From Simplicispira psychrophila DSM 11588 (GTDB lineage Bacteria > Pseudomonadota > Gammaproteobacteria > Burkholderiales > Burkholderiaceae_C): a DNA stretch of 64,000 bases. This document shows, in pieces, positions 16,371 to 25,416 of the stretch. The first letter of the stretch is position 1. Each line of letters opens with the position of its first letter. The DNA is taken from assembly GCF_000688255.1 (NCBI RefSeq), contig NZ_JHYS01000007.1:62001-126000 (forward strand), read 5' to 3'. The notes under the pieces are model-generated. The model saw nothing but the letters and a program-made list of their open reading frames with translations, was not told where the DNA came from and did no database searches. A program made the position numbers and the translations under genes.

Positions 16371-18821
16371 ATGAACAAACACCGGTTGGTAATGGTGGGC
16401 AATGGCATGGCGGGCGTCCGCACGCTGGAAGAATTGCTCAAGATCGCGCCTGATCTGTACGACATCACCGTATTCGGCGCCGAGCCACACCCGAACTACA
16501 ACCGCATCCTGCTCTCGCCGGTGCTGGCCGGCGAGCAGACGCTGGACGACATCGTCCTGAACGACCGGCAGTGGTACGCCGACCACGGCATCACGCTGCA
16601 CACTGGCTTCACGGTCACCGAGGTCAACCGGATGCGGCGCTTGGTCAGTGCGACGGACAGTGCAGGCGCCACACTCACCGCTCCCTACGACCGCCTCATC
16701 ATGGCGACGGGCTCCACGCCTTTCATCTTGCCCCTGCCCGGCAAGGACCTGCAGGGGGTGCTGGCCTACCGCGACATTGCCGACACCCAGGCCATGATCG
16801 ACGCCGCCGCGCGCTACCGCCATGCGGTGGTCATCGGTGGCGGCTTGCTGGGTCTGGAAGCCGCCAACGGCCTGATGAAGCGCGGCATGGCAGTCACGGT
16901 GGTGCACGCCGGCGAGTGGCTGATGGAGCGCCAGCTCGACCGCGTGGCCGGCACGCTGCTGCAAAAGTCGCTGGCAGAGCGCGGCATGCAGTTCCTGATG
17001 CAGGCGCAAACGCAGGCGTTGCTGGGCAACGCCGACGGTCGGGTGGCCCGCGTGCAGTTCAAGGACGGCTCCGAAGTGCCCGCCGACCTGGTGGTGATGG
17101 CGGTGGGCATTCGTCCCAACACCGCGCTGGCCGAGCAGATGCGCCTGCATGTGGACCGCGGCATCGTGGTCAGCGACACGCTACAGACCACCACCGACGC
17201 GCGCATCTACGCCGTGGGCGAGTGCGCAGCGCACCGAGGCATCGCCTACGGGCTGGTGGCTCCGCTGTTTGAGCAGGGCAAGGTGTTGGCCAACCACTTG
17301 GCCGAATTCGGCATTGGCCGTTATGTGGGCTCGCTCACCTCGACCAAGCTCAAGGTCACCGGCATCGACCTGTTCTCGGCCGGCAATTTCCAAGGCGGTG
17401 AAGGCACCGAAGAAATCGTGCTTTCCGACCCCTCTTCGGGCGTCTACAAAAAGCTGGTTATCAAAGACGACAAGCTGGTCGGCGCTTGCCTATATGGCGA
17501 CACGGTCGATGGCAGCTGGTACTTCAAATTGCTGCGCGATGGCCGCGCTGTCGGCGATCTGCGCGAGCGGCTGATGTTTGGCGAATCCAACATGGGCGAC
17601 GCCGGCCACCAAGGCCACAACAAGGCTGCCGCCATGCAAGACAGCGATGAGGTCTGCGGCTGCAACGGCGTCACCAAGGGCCAAATCTGCAAGGCCATCC
17701 AGGACAAAGGCCTGTTCACCCTGGACGAAGTGCGCAAGCACACCAAGGCCAGCGCCAGTTGCGGCTCATGCACCGGTTTGGTGGAGCAGATTTTGATGGC
17801 TACGGCGGGCGGCGACTACTCGGCCACGCCCAAGACCAAGCCCGTCTGCGCCTGCACCGACCATGGCCACCAAGCGGTGCGCGACACCATCGTCCAGCAC
17901 CATTTGCTGACCAACGCGGCGGTGATGCGCTTCTTGGAATGGAAGACACCCGACGGCTGCCCGACCTGCCGCCCGGCCATCAACTACTACCGCCTGTGCA
18001 GCTGGCCGCATGAAGCCGAGGACGACCCGCAAAGCCGCCTCATCAACGAGCGCAGCCACGCCAACATCCAAAAAGACGGCACCTATTCGGTGGTGCCGCG
18101 CATGTGGGGCGGCGAAACCACGGCGGCTGAACTGCGCCGCATTGCCGATGTGGTGGACAAGTACCAGATTCCCACGGTCAAAGTCACTGGCGGCCAGCGC
18201 ATCGACCTGCTGGGCGTGAAGAAAGAAGACTTGCAAGGCGTTTGGCGCGATATCGGTATGCCCTGCGGCCACGCCTACGCCAAGGCGCTGCGCACCGTCA
18301 AGACCTGTGTCGGCAGTGAGTGGTGCCGCATGGGCACGCAAGACAGCACCAAGATGGGGCAAGACCTGGAGCGCGCTTTTGTCGGGATGCAGGCACCGCA
18401 CAAAGTGAAGTTTGCCGTCAGCGGCTGCCCACGCAACTGCGCCGAAAGCGGCATCAAGGACGTCGGCATCATCGGCGTGGACAGCGGCTGGGAAATGTAT
18501 GTGGCCGGCAACGGCGGCATCAAAACCGAAGTGGCGCAGTTCTTCGCCAAGCTCAAAACCGCCGAAGAAGTGATGGAGCACACCGGCGCCTTCATGCAGC
18601 TGTACCGCGAAGAGGGCTGGTACCTAGAGCGCACCGTGCACTACGTCGCCCGTGTCGGCTTGGAGCATGTGAAGAAAAAAATCCTCGGCGACCCGGCTGG
18701 CCGCGCCGTGCTGTGGGCACGGCTGCAGGACACGCTGGCGGGCGAGCCAGATCCGTGGTTCGAATTCGAGAAGGCCCGGGTGGATGAGCGCCAGTTCATC
18801 CCGATTGCCAGCGCCGCCTGA
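16371..18821 (+). CDS. nirB: assimilatory nitrite reductase [NAD(P)H], large subunit
   Basis: Reduces nitrite to ammonium with NAD(P)H in the cytoplasm. The 816-residue protein has an N-terminal FAD/NAD oxidoreductase domain (VMVGNGMAGVRTLEEL; second nucleotide site VVIGGGLLGLEAANG), a BFD-type [2Fe-2S] domain near residue 428 (CGCNGVTKGQICKAI, later CGSCTGLV), and the siroheme/[4Fe-4S] domain with TCVGSEWCRMG (about 644) and SGCPRNCAESG (about 683). The frame is open from 16263, but the ATG at 16371 starts the family's MNKHRLVMVGNG and has GAGG upstream. First gene of the nirB-nirD-nirC order behind a sigma-54 promoter. Confidence 0.96.
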   Translation: MNKHRLVMVGNGMAGVRTLEELLKIAPDLYDITVFGAEPHPNYNRILLSPVLAGEQTLDDIVLNDRQWYADHGITLHTGFTVTEVNRMRRLVSATDSAGATLTAPYDRLIMATGSTPFILPLPGKDLQGVLAYRDIADTQAMIDAAARYRHAVVIGGGLLGLEAANGLMKRGMAVTVVHAGEWLMERQLDRVAGTLLQKSLAERGMQFLMQAQTQALLGNADGRVARVQFKDGSEVPADLVVMAVGIRPNTALAEQMRLHVDRGIVVSDTLQTTTDARIYAVGECAAHRGIAYGLVAPLFEQGKVLANHLAEFGIGRYVGSLTSTKLKVTGIDLFSAGNFQGGEGTEEIVLSDPSSGVYKKLVIKDDKLVGACLYGDTVDGSWYFKLLRDGRAVGDLRERLMFGESNMGDAGHQGHNKAAAMQDSDEVCGCNGVTKGQICKAIQDKGLFTLDEVRKHTKASASCGSCTGLVEQILMATAGGDYSATPKTKPVCACTDHGHQAVRDTIVQHHLLTNAAVMRFLEWKTPDGCPTCRPAINYYRLCSWPHEAEDDPQSRLINERSHANIQKDGTYSVVPRMWGGETTAAELRRIADVVDKYQIPTVKVTGGQRIDLLGVKKEDLQGVWRDIGMPCGHAYAKALRTVKTCVGSEWCRMGTQDSTKMGQDLERAFVGMQAPHKVKFAVSGCPRNCAESGIKDVGIIGVDSGWEMYVAGNGGIKTEVAQFFAKLKTAEEVMEHTGAFMQLYREEGWYLERTVHYVARVGLEHVKKKILGDPAGRAVLWARLQDTLAGEPDPWFEFEKARVDERQFIPIASAA

Positions 18822-18867
18822 ATCCGCCCTTTATTTGCAAACGTTAGCAGCTACCAAAGGAATAGCA

Positions 18868-19254
18868 ATGATCTCCTGGACATTCATCTGCCGTGTGGAC
18901 GACATTCCACCCCTGGGTGCACGGCGCGTGGCGCGGGCCAGCGGCCTGGACGTGGCCATTTTTCGCAGCGCCGACGATCAAATTTTTGCCCTACTCGACC
19001 GCTGCCCGCACAAAGGCGGGCCGCTGTCGCAAGGCCTGGTTTTTGGCACCAGCGTGGCCTGCCCGTTGCATAACTGGACTATCGGCCTGTGCACCGGCCA
19101 GGCCGCCGCGCCCGACGAGGGCTGTACGCCCAAATTTGCCGTCAAGGTGGACAACGGCGCCGTGTTTCTCGACGCCGCCGAACTGGCCAGCCACGCCACC
19201 AGCGCAACGCGCCCGCTGGCCGGCCCGTGTCAGCGCAGCGCCGCTGCGGCCTGA
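18868..19254 (+). CDS. nirD: nitrite reductase small subunit, Rieske-type
   Basis: The 128-residue partner of NirB has a Rieske-fold: C-P-H (CPHKGGPL, about residues 43-50) and CPLHNW (about 63-68) carry the Cys/His ligand pairs for a [2Fe-2S] cluster. The open frame extends upstream into nirB, but the ATG at 18868 gives the expected MISWTFICRVDDIP start with AAGGAAT upstream. It lies 46 bases after nirB and 32 bases before the nitrite channel. Confidence 0.93.
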   Translation: MISWTFICRVDDIPPLGARRVARASGLDVAIFRSADDQIFALLDRCPHKGGPLSQGLVFGTSVACPLHNWTIGLCTGQAAAPDEGCTPKFAVKVDNGAVFLDAAELASHATSATRPLAGPCQRSAAAA

Positions 19255-19286
19255 CATCTTTCCCTTGCATTGCACGAAAGCACCCC

Positions 19287-20099
19287 ATGTCCTACCTCGC
19301 CCCTGCTGAATTCGTCACCAAGATGGTGGACGCCGGTGAATCCAAGATTTACATGTCCACGCGCGACACCCTGATCCGCGCCTACATGGCCGGTGCCATC
19401 CTCTCGCTGGCGGCTGTCTTTGCCGTGACCGCCTCGGTCATGACCGGCTCGCCGCTGGTCGGCGCCATCTTGTTTCCAGTGGGCTTTTGCATGCTTTACC
19501 TGCTGGGCTTTGACTTGCTGACCGGCGTATTTGTGCTCACACCACTGGCCTGGCTCGACAAGCGCCCGGGCGTCACCATCAAGGGCATTCTGCGCAACTG
19601 GGGGCTGGTGTTTACCGGCAACTTTCTCGGAGCGCTGACGGTGGCCTTCATGATGGCTTTCATCTTCACCTACGGCTTTTCGGTACTGCCCAGCGATGTC
19701 GGCCAGAAAATCGGCCACATCGGCGAAGCGCGCACCCTGGGCTATGCCCAATACGGCCTGATGGGCTGGATCACCATTTTTATCCGTGGAATGCTGTGCA
19801 ACTGGATGGTCTCTACCGGCGTGGTCGGGGCGATGATTTCGACCACCGTCAGCGGCAAGGTGATTGCGATGTGGATGCCCATCATGCTGTTCTTTGCCAT
19901 GACTTTCGAGCACTCGGTGGTCAACATGTTTTTGTTCCCCTCGGGCCTGATGATGGGCGGCAACTTCTCGCTTCTTGACTACTTCATCTGGAATGAAATC
20001 CCGGTGGTGCTAGGCAATCTGGTGGGTGGTTTGGCCTTTACCGGCCTCACGCTCTACGTCACCCACATCCGCACCGCCCCCAAGCGCGCGCCCGTCTGA
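19287..20099 (+). CDS. formate/nitrite transporter (NirC-type)
   Basis: A pentameric inner-membrane channel of the FNT family, 270 residues with about six membrane helices. Family features are LLGFDLLTGVFVL near the first half-membrane loop, RGMLCNWMVSTGVVGAM, and FEHSVVNMF, which contains the conserved pore histidine. Its place directly after nirBD points to nitrite uptake (or export of excess nitrite) rather than formate. The ATG at 19287 is chosen because the frame upstream runs through nirD. Confidence 0.92.
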   Translation: MSYLAPAEFVTKMVDAGESKIYMSTRDTLIRAYMAGAILSLAAVFAVTASVMTGSPLVGAILFPVGFCMLYLLGFDLLTGVFVLTPLAWLDKRPGVTIKGILRNWGLVFTGNFLGALTVAFMMAFIFTYGFSVLPSDVGQKIGHIGEARTLGYAQYGLMGWITIFIRGMLCNWMVSTGVVGAMISTTVSGKVIAMWMPIMLFFAMTFEHSVVNMFLFPSGLMMGGNFSLLDYFIWNEIPVVLGNLVGGLAFTGLTLYVTHIRTAPKRAPV

Positions 20100-20126
20100 G
20101 CACGCCCCCGTCACCGAGGTCAGCCC

Positions 20127-21866
20127 ATGCACGACACACTGAGGGTTCGCGTCGGACAACACACCGACCGGGGGCACAAAGAGGTCAACCAGGATTTTCA
20201 TGGCGCCTGCATTCCCCACGGCTCGGCACTGACCACCAAAGGCGTGGCGGTGGCGCTGGCCGACGGCATCAGCAGCAGCCAGGTCAGCCATATCGCCAGC
20301 GCAGCGGCGGTACACGCCCTGCTGGTGGATTACTACTGCACCTCTGACGCCTGGACGGTACGCCGCTCGGTGCAGTGCGTGCTGGCGGCCACCAACTCCT
20401 GGCTGCACGCACAAAGCCGACGCGGCCCGCACCGTTTTGATGCCGACCAGGGCCATGTGTGCACGCTCAGTGCCCTGGTTCTCAAGTCGGCCACCGCGCA
20501 CCTGTTCCACGTGGGCGATGCACGCATCTACCGGGTGCAGGGCCAAGCGCTAGAGCAACTCACCCAAGACCACCGCGTTCACCTGCCCGGCGGGCACAGC
20601 CATCTGGCCCGCGCCATGGGCTTTCAGCCCCAGCTGGACATGGATTACCGCACCCTGGCCGTCGAGCCCGGCGACACCTTCGTGCTGACCACCGACGGCG
20701 TACACGAGCATGTGCCCGCCCCCTGCATCACCCAGGCACTGCAAGACCATGCCGACGACCTGGACCAGGCCGCGCGCACCATCGTCGCTGCGGCCTTGCA
20801 GCGCGGCAGCCCTGACAACCTGACGGTGCAGATCGTGTGTATTGACGCGCTGCCCCTGCATCCCCCCGATGGGCTGCAGCGCCAGCGCTTGGCCCTGCGC
20901 CTGCCCGGGCTGCTAGCGCCGCGCGACACCCTGGACGGCTACCACATCGTGCGCGAGTTGCACGCCAGCCACCGCAGCCACCTCTACTTGGCCATCGCCC
21001 CGGACAGCGGCGCGCAGGTGGTGATCAAGACCCCCTCGATTGCCTTGCAGGACGATACGGCCTACCTTGAGCGCTTTTTGCTTGAAGAATGGATTGCCCG
21101 GCGTATCCACAGCCCGCATGTGCTGCGGGCCGTCGCCAACAGCCACAAGCGCGAACACCTCTTCGTGGTACTGGAATACTTGCAGGGCCAGACACTGGCG
21201 CAGTGGATGCTGGACCACCCCCGCCCCGCGCTGGCCGAGGTGCGCGACATCGTGGCGCAAATCGCGCGCGGGCTGCAGGCCTTTCACCAAAGGGAGATGC
21301 TGCACCAGGACTTGCGCCCCGAAAACATCATGATTGACACCACTGGCACCGTGAAGATCATCGACTTTGGCGCCGTACGCGTCGCCGGACTGGCCGAAGC
21401 TGCGGCGCACCCGGACAGCGACGCCCTCCTGGGCACGGTGCAATACACCGCGCCCGAGTTGTTCTTGGGTGAGCCGGCCACACCGCGCTCGGACCTGTTT
21501 TCGCTCGGTGTCATCACCTACCAGATGCTCACCGGTCGCCTGCCCTACGGCACCCAAGTGGCGGGCCTGCGCACCCGCGCGGCCCTGACACGGTTGCGCT
21601 ATGCCAGCGCGCTGCACGATGAGCGCCGTCCGATTCCCGCCTGGATAGACGCCGTGCTGGAGCGCGCCGTCCACCCGCACCCGCTCAAACGCCAGGAGGC
21701 GCTGTCTGAATTCGTGCACGACCTGCGCCAACCCAGCGCCGCCACGCTGGCCCGACAGCGCCCACCGCTGACCCAGCGCAACCCGCTGCTGTTCTGGCGC
21801 GCCACGGCGCTGGTGCTGGCCATCACCGTGGTGGCACTGCTGGGAGTGCTGCACGCGCGGGGATGA
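20127..21866 (+). CDS. PP2C phosphatase-Ser/Thr kinase fusion, membrane anchored
   Basis: The 579-residue protein has two enzyme domains. Residues about 1-245 are a PP2C phosphatase: NQDFHG, VALADGISSS, FHVGDARIYR, LTTDGVHEH and GSPDNLTVQ carry the metal-binding aspartates. Residues about 265-535 are a Hanks-type kinase: VVIKTPS (Lys), HQDLRPENIMID (catalytic loop, with Gln replacing the usual Arg), KIIDFGAVR (DFG). The glycine loop is poor. A single hydrophobic helix (ATALVLAITVVALLGVL) ends the protein, so the enzyme domains are probably cytoplasmic. It follows the nitrite channel by 27 bases, suggesting control of nitrite assimilation; the target is unknown. Confidence 0.88.
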   Translation: MHDTLRVRVGQHTDRGHKEVNQDFHGACIPHGSALTTKGVAVALADGISSSQVSHIASAAAVHALLVDYYCTSDAWTVRRSVQCVLAATNSWLHAQSRRGPHRFDADQGHVCTLSALVLKSATAHLFHVGDARIYRVQGQALEQLTQDHRVHLPGGHSHLARAMGFQPQLDMDYRTLAVEPGDTFVLTTDGVHEHVPAPCITQALQDHADDLDQAARTIVAAALQRGSPDNLTVQIVCIDALPLHPPDGLQRQRLALRLPGLLAPRDTLDGYHIVRELHASHRSHLYLAIAPDSGAQVVIKTPSIALQDDTAYLERFLLEEWIARRIHSPHVLRAVANSHKREHLFVVLEYLQGQTLAQWMLDHPRPALAEVRDIVAQIARGLQAFHQREMLHQDLRPENIMIDTTGTVKIIDFGAVRVAGLAEAAAHPDSDALLGTVQYTAPELFLGEPATPRSDLFSLGVITYQMLTGRLPYGTQVAGLRTRAALTRLRYASALHDERRPIPAWIDAVLERAVHPHPLKRQEALSEFVHDLRQPSAATLARQRPPLTQRNPLLFWRATALVLAITVVALLGVLHARG

Positions 21867-22024
21867 GGTGCGAGCACAAGGCTTATCAGCGTCGGCACCA
21901 CCCTGGTGCGGCGGCTGCTGTCAGGGGTGGGCAGCGGCGTCGGCATTCTTCGATAAGAACCGCAGTGTGGAGTTGCGGCCTCAGCCTACACAGGCAAGGG
22001 AAAGGGCCACCCGATACTGCACCC

Positions 22025-24235
22025 ATGAAAAAACCACCGTATCTGTCCTTTGCTTGCGTGGGCTGTAACGCCCCTCGCAGCCAGCGCGGCTGGTCTACCG
22101 TTTTTTTGCAATCCACGTTTTCCCCTTCCCGCTGGCACCGCCTCGCACCACTCGTTGCCAGTTGTGCCTGCGCAGCGGTGCAAGCGCAGGCCCCAGCGCA
22201 GGAAGACGTTGACCAGACAGCCGCTGCAGCGGTGTCTGCCCTGGCCACGGTGGAGGTGATCGACAGCGTGCAGGCACAGCGCCGTTTCGATAGCGCGGCC
22301 AGCCACACCAGCGTGGTGGTGGAAGGCTTTTCTGCCACCACCCCGCTGGTCCATCTGTCTGAACTGCTGGCTGGGCAAGCCGGGGTGGTAGCGCAGGACC
22401 GCGGCAACTACGCGCAGGATCTGCAGATCGCCGTGCGCGGCTTTGGCGCCCGCTCGACCTTTGGCGTGCGCGGGGTGCGCATCCTTGTTGATGGCATTCC
22501 CGCCAGTATGCCGGACGGACAAGGCCAGGCGGCCACGGCGCAGCTGTCGTCAGCCGCACAGGTCGATGTGCTGCGCGGCCCGTTGGCACAGTTGTATGGC
22601 AATGCGGCATGCGGTGTGGTGCAGGTCACCACGCGCGACCCGCGGCTTGGCGGCGCGGCGCAGGCGGGCATCGCCATGGGATCGCAGGGTCAACGGTTGG
22701 TGGATGCGTCGCTTGATTTTGGCGACCAGCGCCTGGGTGGACTGGTGGATATTTCGCATTTTGAGACGGATGGCTGGCGCGCGCACAGCGCAGCGCGCCG
22801 GACGCACTTCAACGGCAAGTTGGTAGCTCGCCCGGATAGCAGCACGCGCATTACGGCGCTGCTCAACTTGTACGACCAGCCGCTGGCGCAAGACCCGCTG
22901 GGCCTGAACTGGCAGCAGTTTCAAAGCGATCCGCGCCAAGCCACCAGCGTGGCCAGCGCGTTTGACACGCGCAAGTCGGTCGGGCAAAACCAGCTCGGCG
23001 TGGTCGTGGAGCGCCAGCTCAACGCGCTCGATAGCGTGCAGTTGCGGGCCTATGGCGGCACACGCCAGCTCACGCAGTCCCTGTCGTTCAGCGGCGCAGT
23101 CGCCAACAGCGCCGGTGGTGTGGTGGACCTGGACCGCGGCTACCAAGGCGTGGGCGTGGCCTGGACCCGTGCCCTGCGGCTGGCCTCGGGCCTGCCGCTG
23201 ACCTGGACCGCAGGCCTGGAGGCGAACCGCATGTCCGAGCACCGACAGGGGTTCGTGAATCAGGCAGGCAGCCGCGCAGACTTGCGCCGCAATGAACAGG
23301 ACCGCGCCAGCAACACCGACTTGTACGCCCAACTGGATGCCTGGCTCTCAACGCGCTGGCGCGCTGTGGCCGGACTGCGCACCAGCCAAGTGCGCGTACA
23401 GGTGGACGATCACTACATCACACCGGCCAACCCCGACGACAGCGGTGCACGCACCTGGCGCCATACCCGCCCTGTGGTAGGCTTGGTGTGGAGTGCGACC
23501 GACGCGCTCAACCTGTATGCCAACACCGGCAGCGGTTTTGAGACCCCAACGCTCTCCGAGATGGCCTACAGCACAGGCAATGCCGGACCCAACTTCGGGC
23601 TGTCTGCCGCGCGCAGTCGGCAGTGGGAGGTGGGCGCCAAGTGGCGCAGCCAGCACCAGCAGCTGGAGCTGGCCTGGTTCGACACCCGCAGCCGCAGTGA
23701 AATCGTGCCGGTGGAAGCGGTGAATGGCCGGTCGGTATTCCAGAACGTGGACAACGTCCGGCGCCGCGGCCTGGAGCTGGCATGGCGGGCCGAAAGGGGT
23801 GCGTGGGCGCCCAAGGCCAGTTACACCTACCTCGATGCCTACTTTGGCAACCCCTACACCGGGGCCGGCGGGACTGCCGTGGCAGCGGGCAACCGCCTGC
23901 CCGGCACGGCGCGGCATGTGGCGCAGCTGGCACTGGACTACGCCGCCACGCCGCAGTGGCGCGTGGGCGGCACGCTGCAGCTGGCGGGCGCAGTGTTTGC
24001 CAACGACACCAACACGGCATCGGCCCCCGGCTACGCTGCAGCGAGCTTGCACACCGGCTACCAGCTGGGCAGTGAAACCCCCGGCAGCACCCGCTGGCAA
24101 GTCTGGGCGCGGCTGGACAACCTGTTCAACCGCCGCTATGCAAGCACCCTGATCGTCAACGACGGCAACGGCCGCTTTTTTGAGCCCACCGCTGGCCGCA
24201 GGCTGATGGTGGGTGTGCGCGCGCAGTTCCTGTGA
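22025..24235 (+). CDS. TonB-dependent outer-membrane receptor
   Basis: A 736-residue outer-membrane active-transport receptor. The N-terminus (MKKPPYLSF... to AAVQAQA) is a long atypical signal peptide. The plug domain shows LSELLAGQAGVVAQDR, QIAVRGFGARSTFGVRG, LVDGIP and DVLRGPLAQLYGNAACGVV. The barrel ends with DNLFNRRYASTLIVN and a C-terminal RAQFL. Related receptors carry siderophores or other metal chelates; the substrate here is not predictable. The frame is open from 21863, but the start at 22025 is preferred because upstream codons overlap the kinase end. It lies between the kinase fusion and ybiB. Confidence 0.9.
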   Translation: MKKPPYLSFACVGCNAPRSQRGWSTVFLQSTFSPSRWHRLAPLVASCACAAVQAQAPAQEDVDQTAAAAVSALATVEVIDSVQAQRRFDSAASHTSVVVEGFSATTPLVHLSELLAGQAGVVAQDRGNYAQDLQIAVRGFGARSTFGVRGVRILVDGIPASMPDGQGQAATAQLSSAAQVDVLRGPLAQLYGNAACGVVQVTTRDPRLGGAAQAGIAMGSQGQRLVDASLDFGDQRLGGLVDISHFETDGWRAHSAARRTHFNGKLVARPDSSTRITALLNLYDQPLAQDPLGLNWQQFQSDPRQATSVASAFDTRKSVGQNQLGVVVERQLNALDSVQLRAYGGTRQLTQSLSFSGAVANSAGGVVDLDRGYQGVGVAWTRALRLASGLPLTWTAGLEANRMSEHRQGFVNQAGSRADLRRNEQDRASNTDLYAQLDAWLSTRWRAVAGLRTSQVRVQVDDHYITPANPDDSGARTWRHTRPVVGLVWSATDALNLYANTGSGFETPTLSEMAYSTGNAGPNFGLSAARSRQWEVGAKWRSQHQQLELAWFDTRSRSEIVPVEAVNGRSVFQNVDNVRRRGLELAWRAERGAWAPKASYTYLDAYFGNPYTGAGGTAVAAGNRLPGTARHVAQLALDYAATPQWRVGGTLQLAGAVFANDTNTASAPGYAAASLHTGYQLGSETPGSTRWQVWARLDNLFNRRYASTLIVNDGNGRFFEPTAGRRLMVGVRAQFL

Positions 24236-24270
24236 TTCAGCCTACCGATGCAGCCATACCAAGTCGGCTT

Positions 24271-24344
24271 AGCGCAACAGGCCAAGTGGGCAATGGGGTC
24301 ACGGTGCAGAGAGCCCAGTGCAGCGAATTGCCCAAGTTGGCGCT
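24271..24344. other. long imperfect stem-loop between the receptor gene and ybiB
   Basis: GCCAAGTGGGCAAT (24281-24294) pairs imperfectly with ATTGCCCAAGTTGGC (24327-24341), extended by AGCGC/GCGCT on the outside. It sits in the 189-bp gap after the receptor stop. No T-run follows; it may be a 3' stability hairpin. Confidence 0.4.
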
Positions 24345-24424
24345 GCTCCCCAAGCGCTGACACCCCCCGCCTGCCGCACTTGCAGGACAATGCGCTCCTT
24401 ACAGCATTACAGGCATTCAGACCC

Positions 24425-25339
24425 ATGGGCATTCGGCATTACCTCAAAGACATCGCACGCGGCAAAGACGGCGCCCGCGCCCTGACGCGTGACCAGGCCG
24501 CCGACCTGATGGGCCAAGTGCTGGACGGCACAGCCAGTGACCTGGAAGTGGGCGCTTTCTGCGTCGCCATGCGCATCAAGGCCGAGACACCGCAAGAAAT
24601 GGCCGGCTTTCTAGACGCCGTCCACGCGCGCCTGGAGATGCTGCCCGCCAGCACCCGCCCGCTGATCGTGCTGCCCAGTTACAACGGCGCACGCAAGCTG
24701 CCGGTGCTGACGCCGCTGCTGGCCTTGTTGCTGGCGCAGCGCGGCTGGCCAGTACTGGTACATGGCAACAGCACCGAAGAGCGCCGCGCCAGCAGCCAAG
24801 ACGTACTGGCAGCGCTGGACATTAACGCGCTGACAACGCTGGAAGAAATCGAATCCGGCCAAGTCGCCTTCGCCCCCACCGCGCTACTGCTGCCGGGACT
24901 GGCGCGTCTGTTGGACGTACGCCGCACGCTGGGCCTGCGCAACAGCGCGCACAGTTTGGTCAAGCTGATGGACCCGCTGGCGCCGGTGGCCGGCGACAGC
25001 CTGATCGTCAGCAGCTACACGCACCCGGAATACGCCCTTTCGATGGCCGAAACCATCGCCCTGACCGGACTGGACGCGCTGCTGCTGCGCGGCACCGAGG
25101 GCGAGCCGGTGGCCGACCCGCGCCGCACACCACAAATGGACGGCTATCAAGCCGGGCGCGGCCACCGCGTGCAAGAAGCGCAAGAAGGCCCGCTCACCGC
25201 CCTGCCGCAGCTGCCCAGCGACATCAGCGCCGCCAGCACCGCCGACTACATCCGCGCCGTCATGGCCGGCACGCTGCCGGTGCCCACGCCGATTGCGTTG
25301 CAGGTCGATCACATCTGCCAACTGGCCGAAAAAATATAA
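24425..25339 (+). CDS. ybiB: YbiB-type DNA-binding protein (TrpD-like fold)
   Basis: 304 residues, related to anthranilate phosphoribosyltransferase but belonging to the YbiB/TrpD2 branch, which binds nucleic acid instead. Visible are the TrpD-like helical N-terminus (ALTRDQAADLMGQVLDG), VLPSYNGARKLPVLTPLLALLLAQ, VLVHGNSTEERRASSQDVL, and GLRNSAHSLVKLMDPL. The catalytic phosphoribosyl-diphosphate motif of true TrpD is altered. The start is the ATG at 24425 (MGIRHYLKDIARG). YbiB genes are commonly found with assimilatory nitrite genes in Burkholderiales; a role there is inference. Confidence 0.82.
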   Translation: MGIRHYLKDIARGKDGARALTRDQAADLMGQVLDGTASDLEVGAFCVAMRIKAETPQEMAGFLDAVHARLEMLPASTRPLIVLPSYNGARKLPVLTPLLALLLAQRGWPVLVHGNSTEERRASSQDVLAALDINALTTLEEIESGQVAFAPTALLLPGLARLLDVRRTLGLRNSAHSLVKLMDPLAPVAGDSLIVSSYTHPEYALSMAETIALTGLDALLLRGTEGEPVADPRRTPQMDGYQAGRGHRVQEAQEGPLTALPQLPSDISAASTADYIRAVMAGTLPVPTPIALQVDHICQLAEKI

Positions 25340-25361
25340 GCCCGTGTGCGCCAAAAATAAC

Positions 25362-25416
25362 TATTTTGATAGCTACCAGCGCACGTATCTGAAGGGCTGG
25401 AGCCTGTTTTGATCCA
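25362..25416 (+). repeat. dispersed repeat copy 5 (intergenic, carries the baiN start)
   Basis: ATTTTGATAGCTACCAGCGC, then AAGGGCTGGAGCCTG and TTTTGAT. Among the clearest copies. Its right end supplies the TTG start codon of the next gene at 25409. Confidence 0.7.

Noticed and set aside
18828-18867. Possible dispersed-repeat copy between nirB and nirD (TTAGCAGCTACCAAAGG)
   Set aside because: Only about 10 bases match the repeat edge and the core AAGGGCTAG part is missing.
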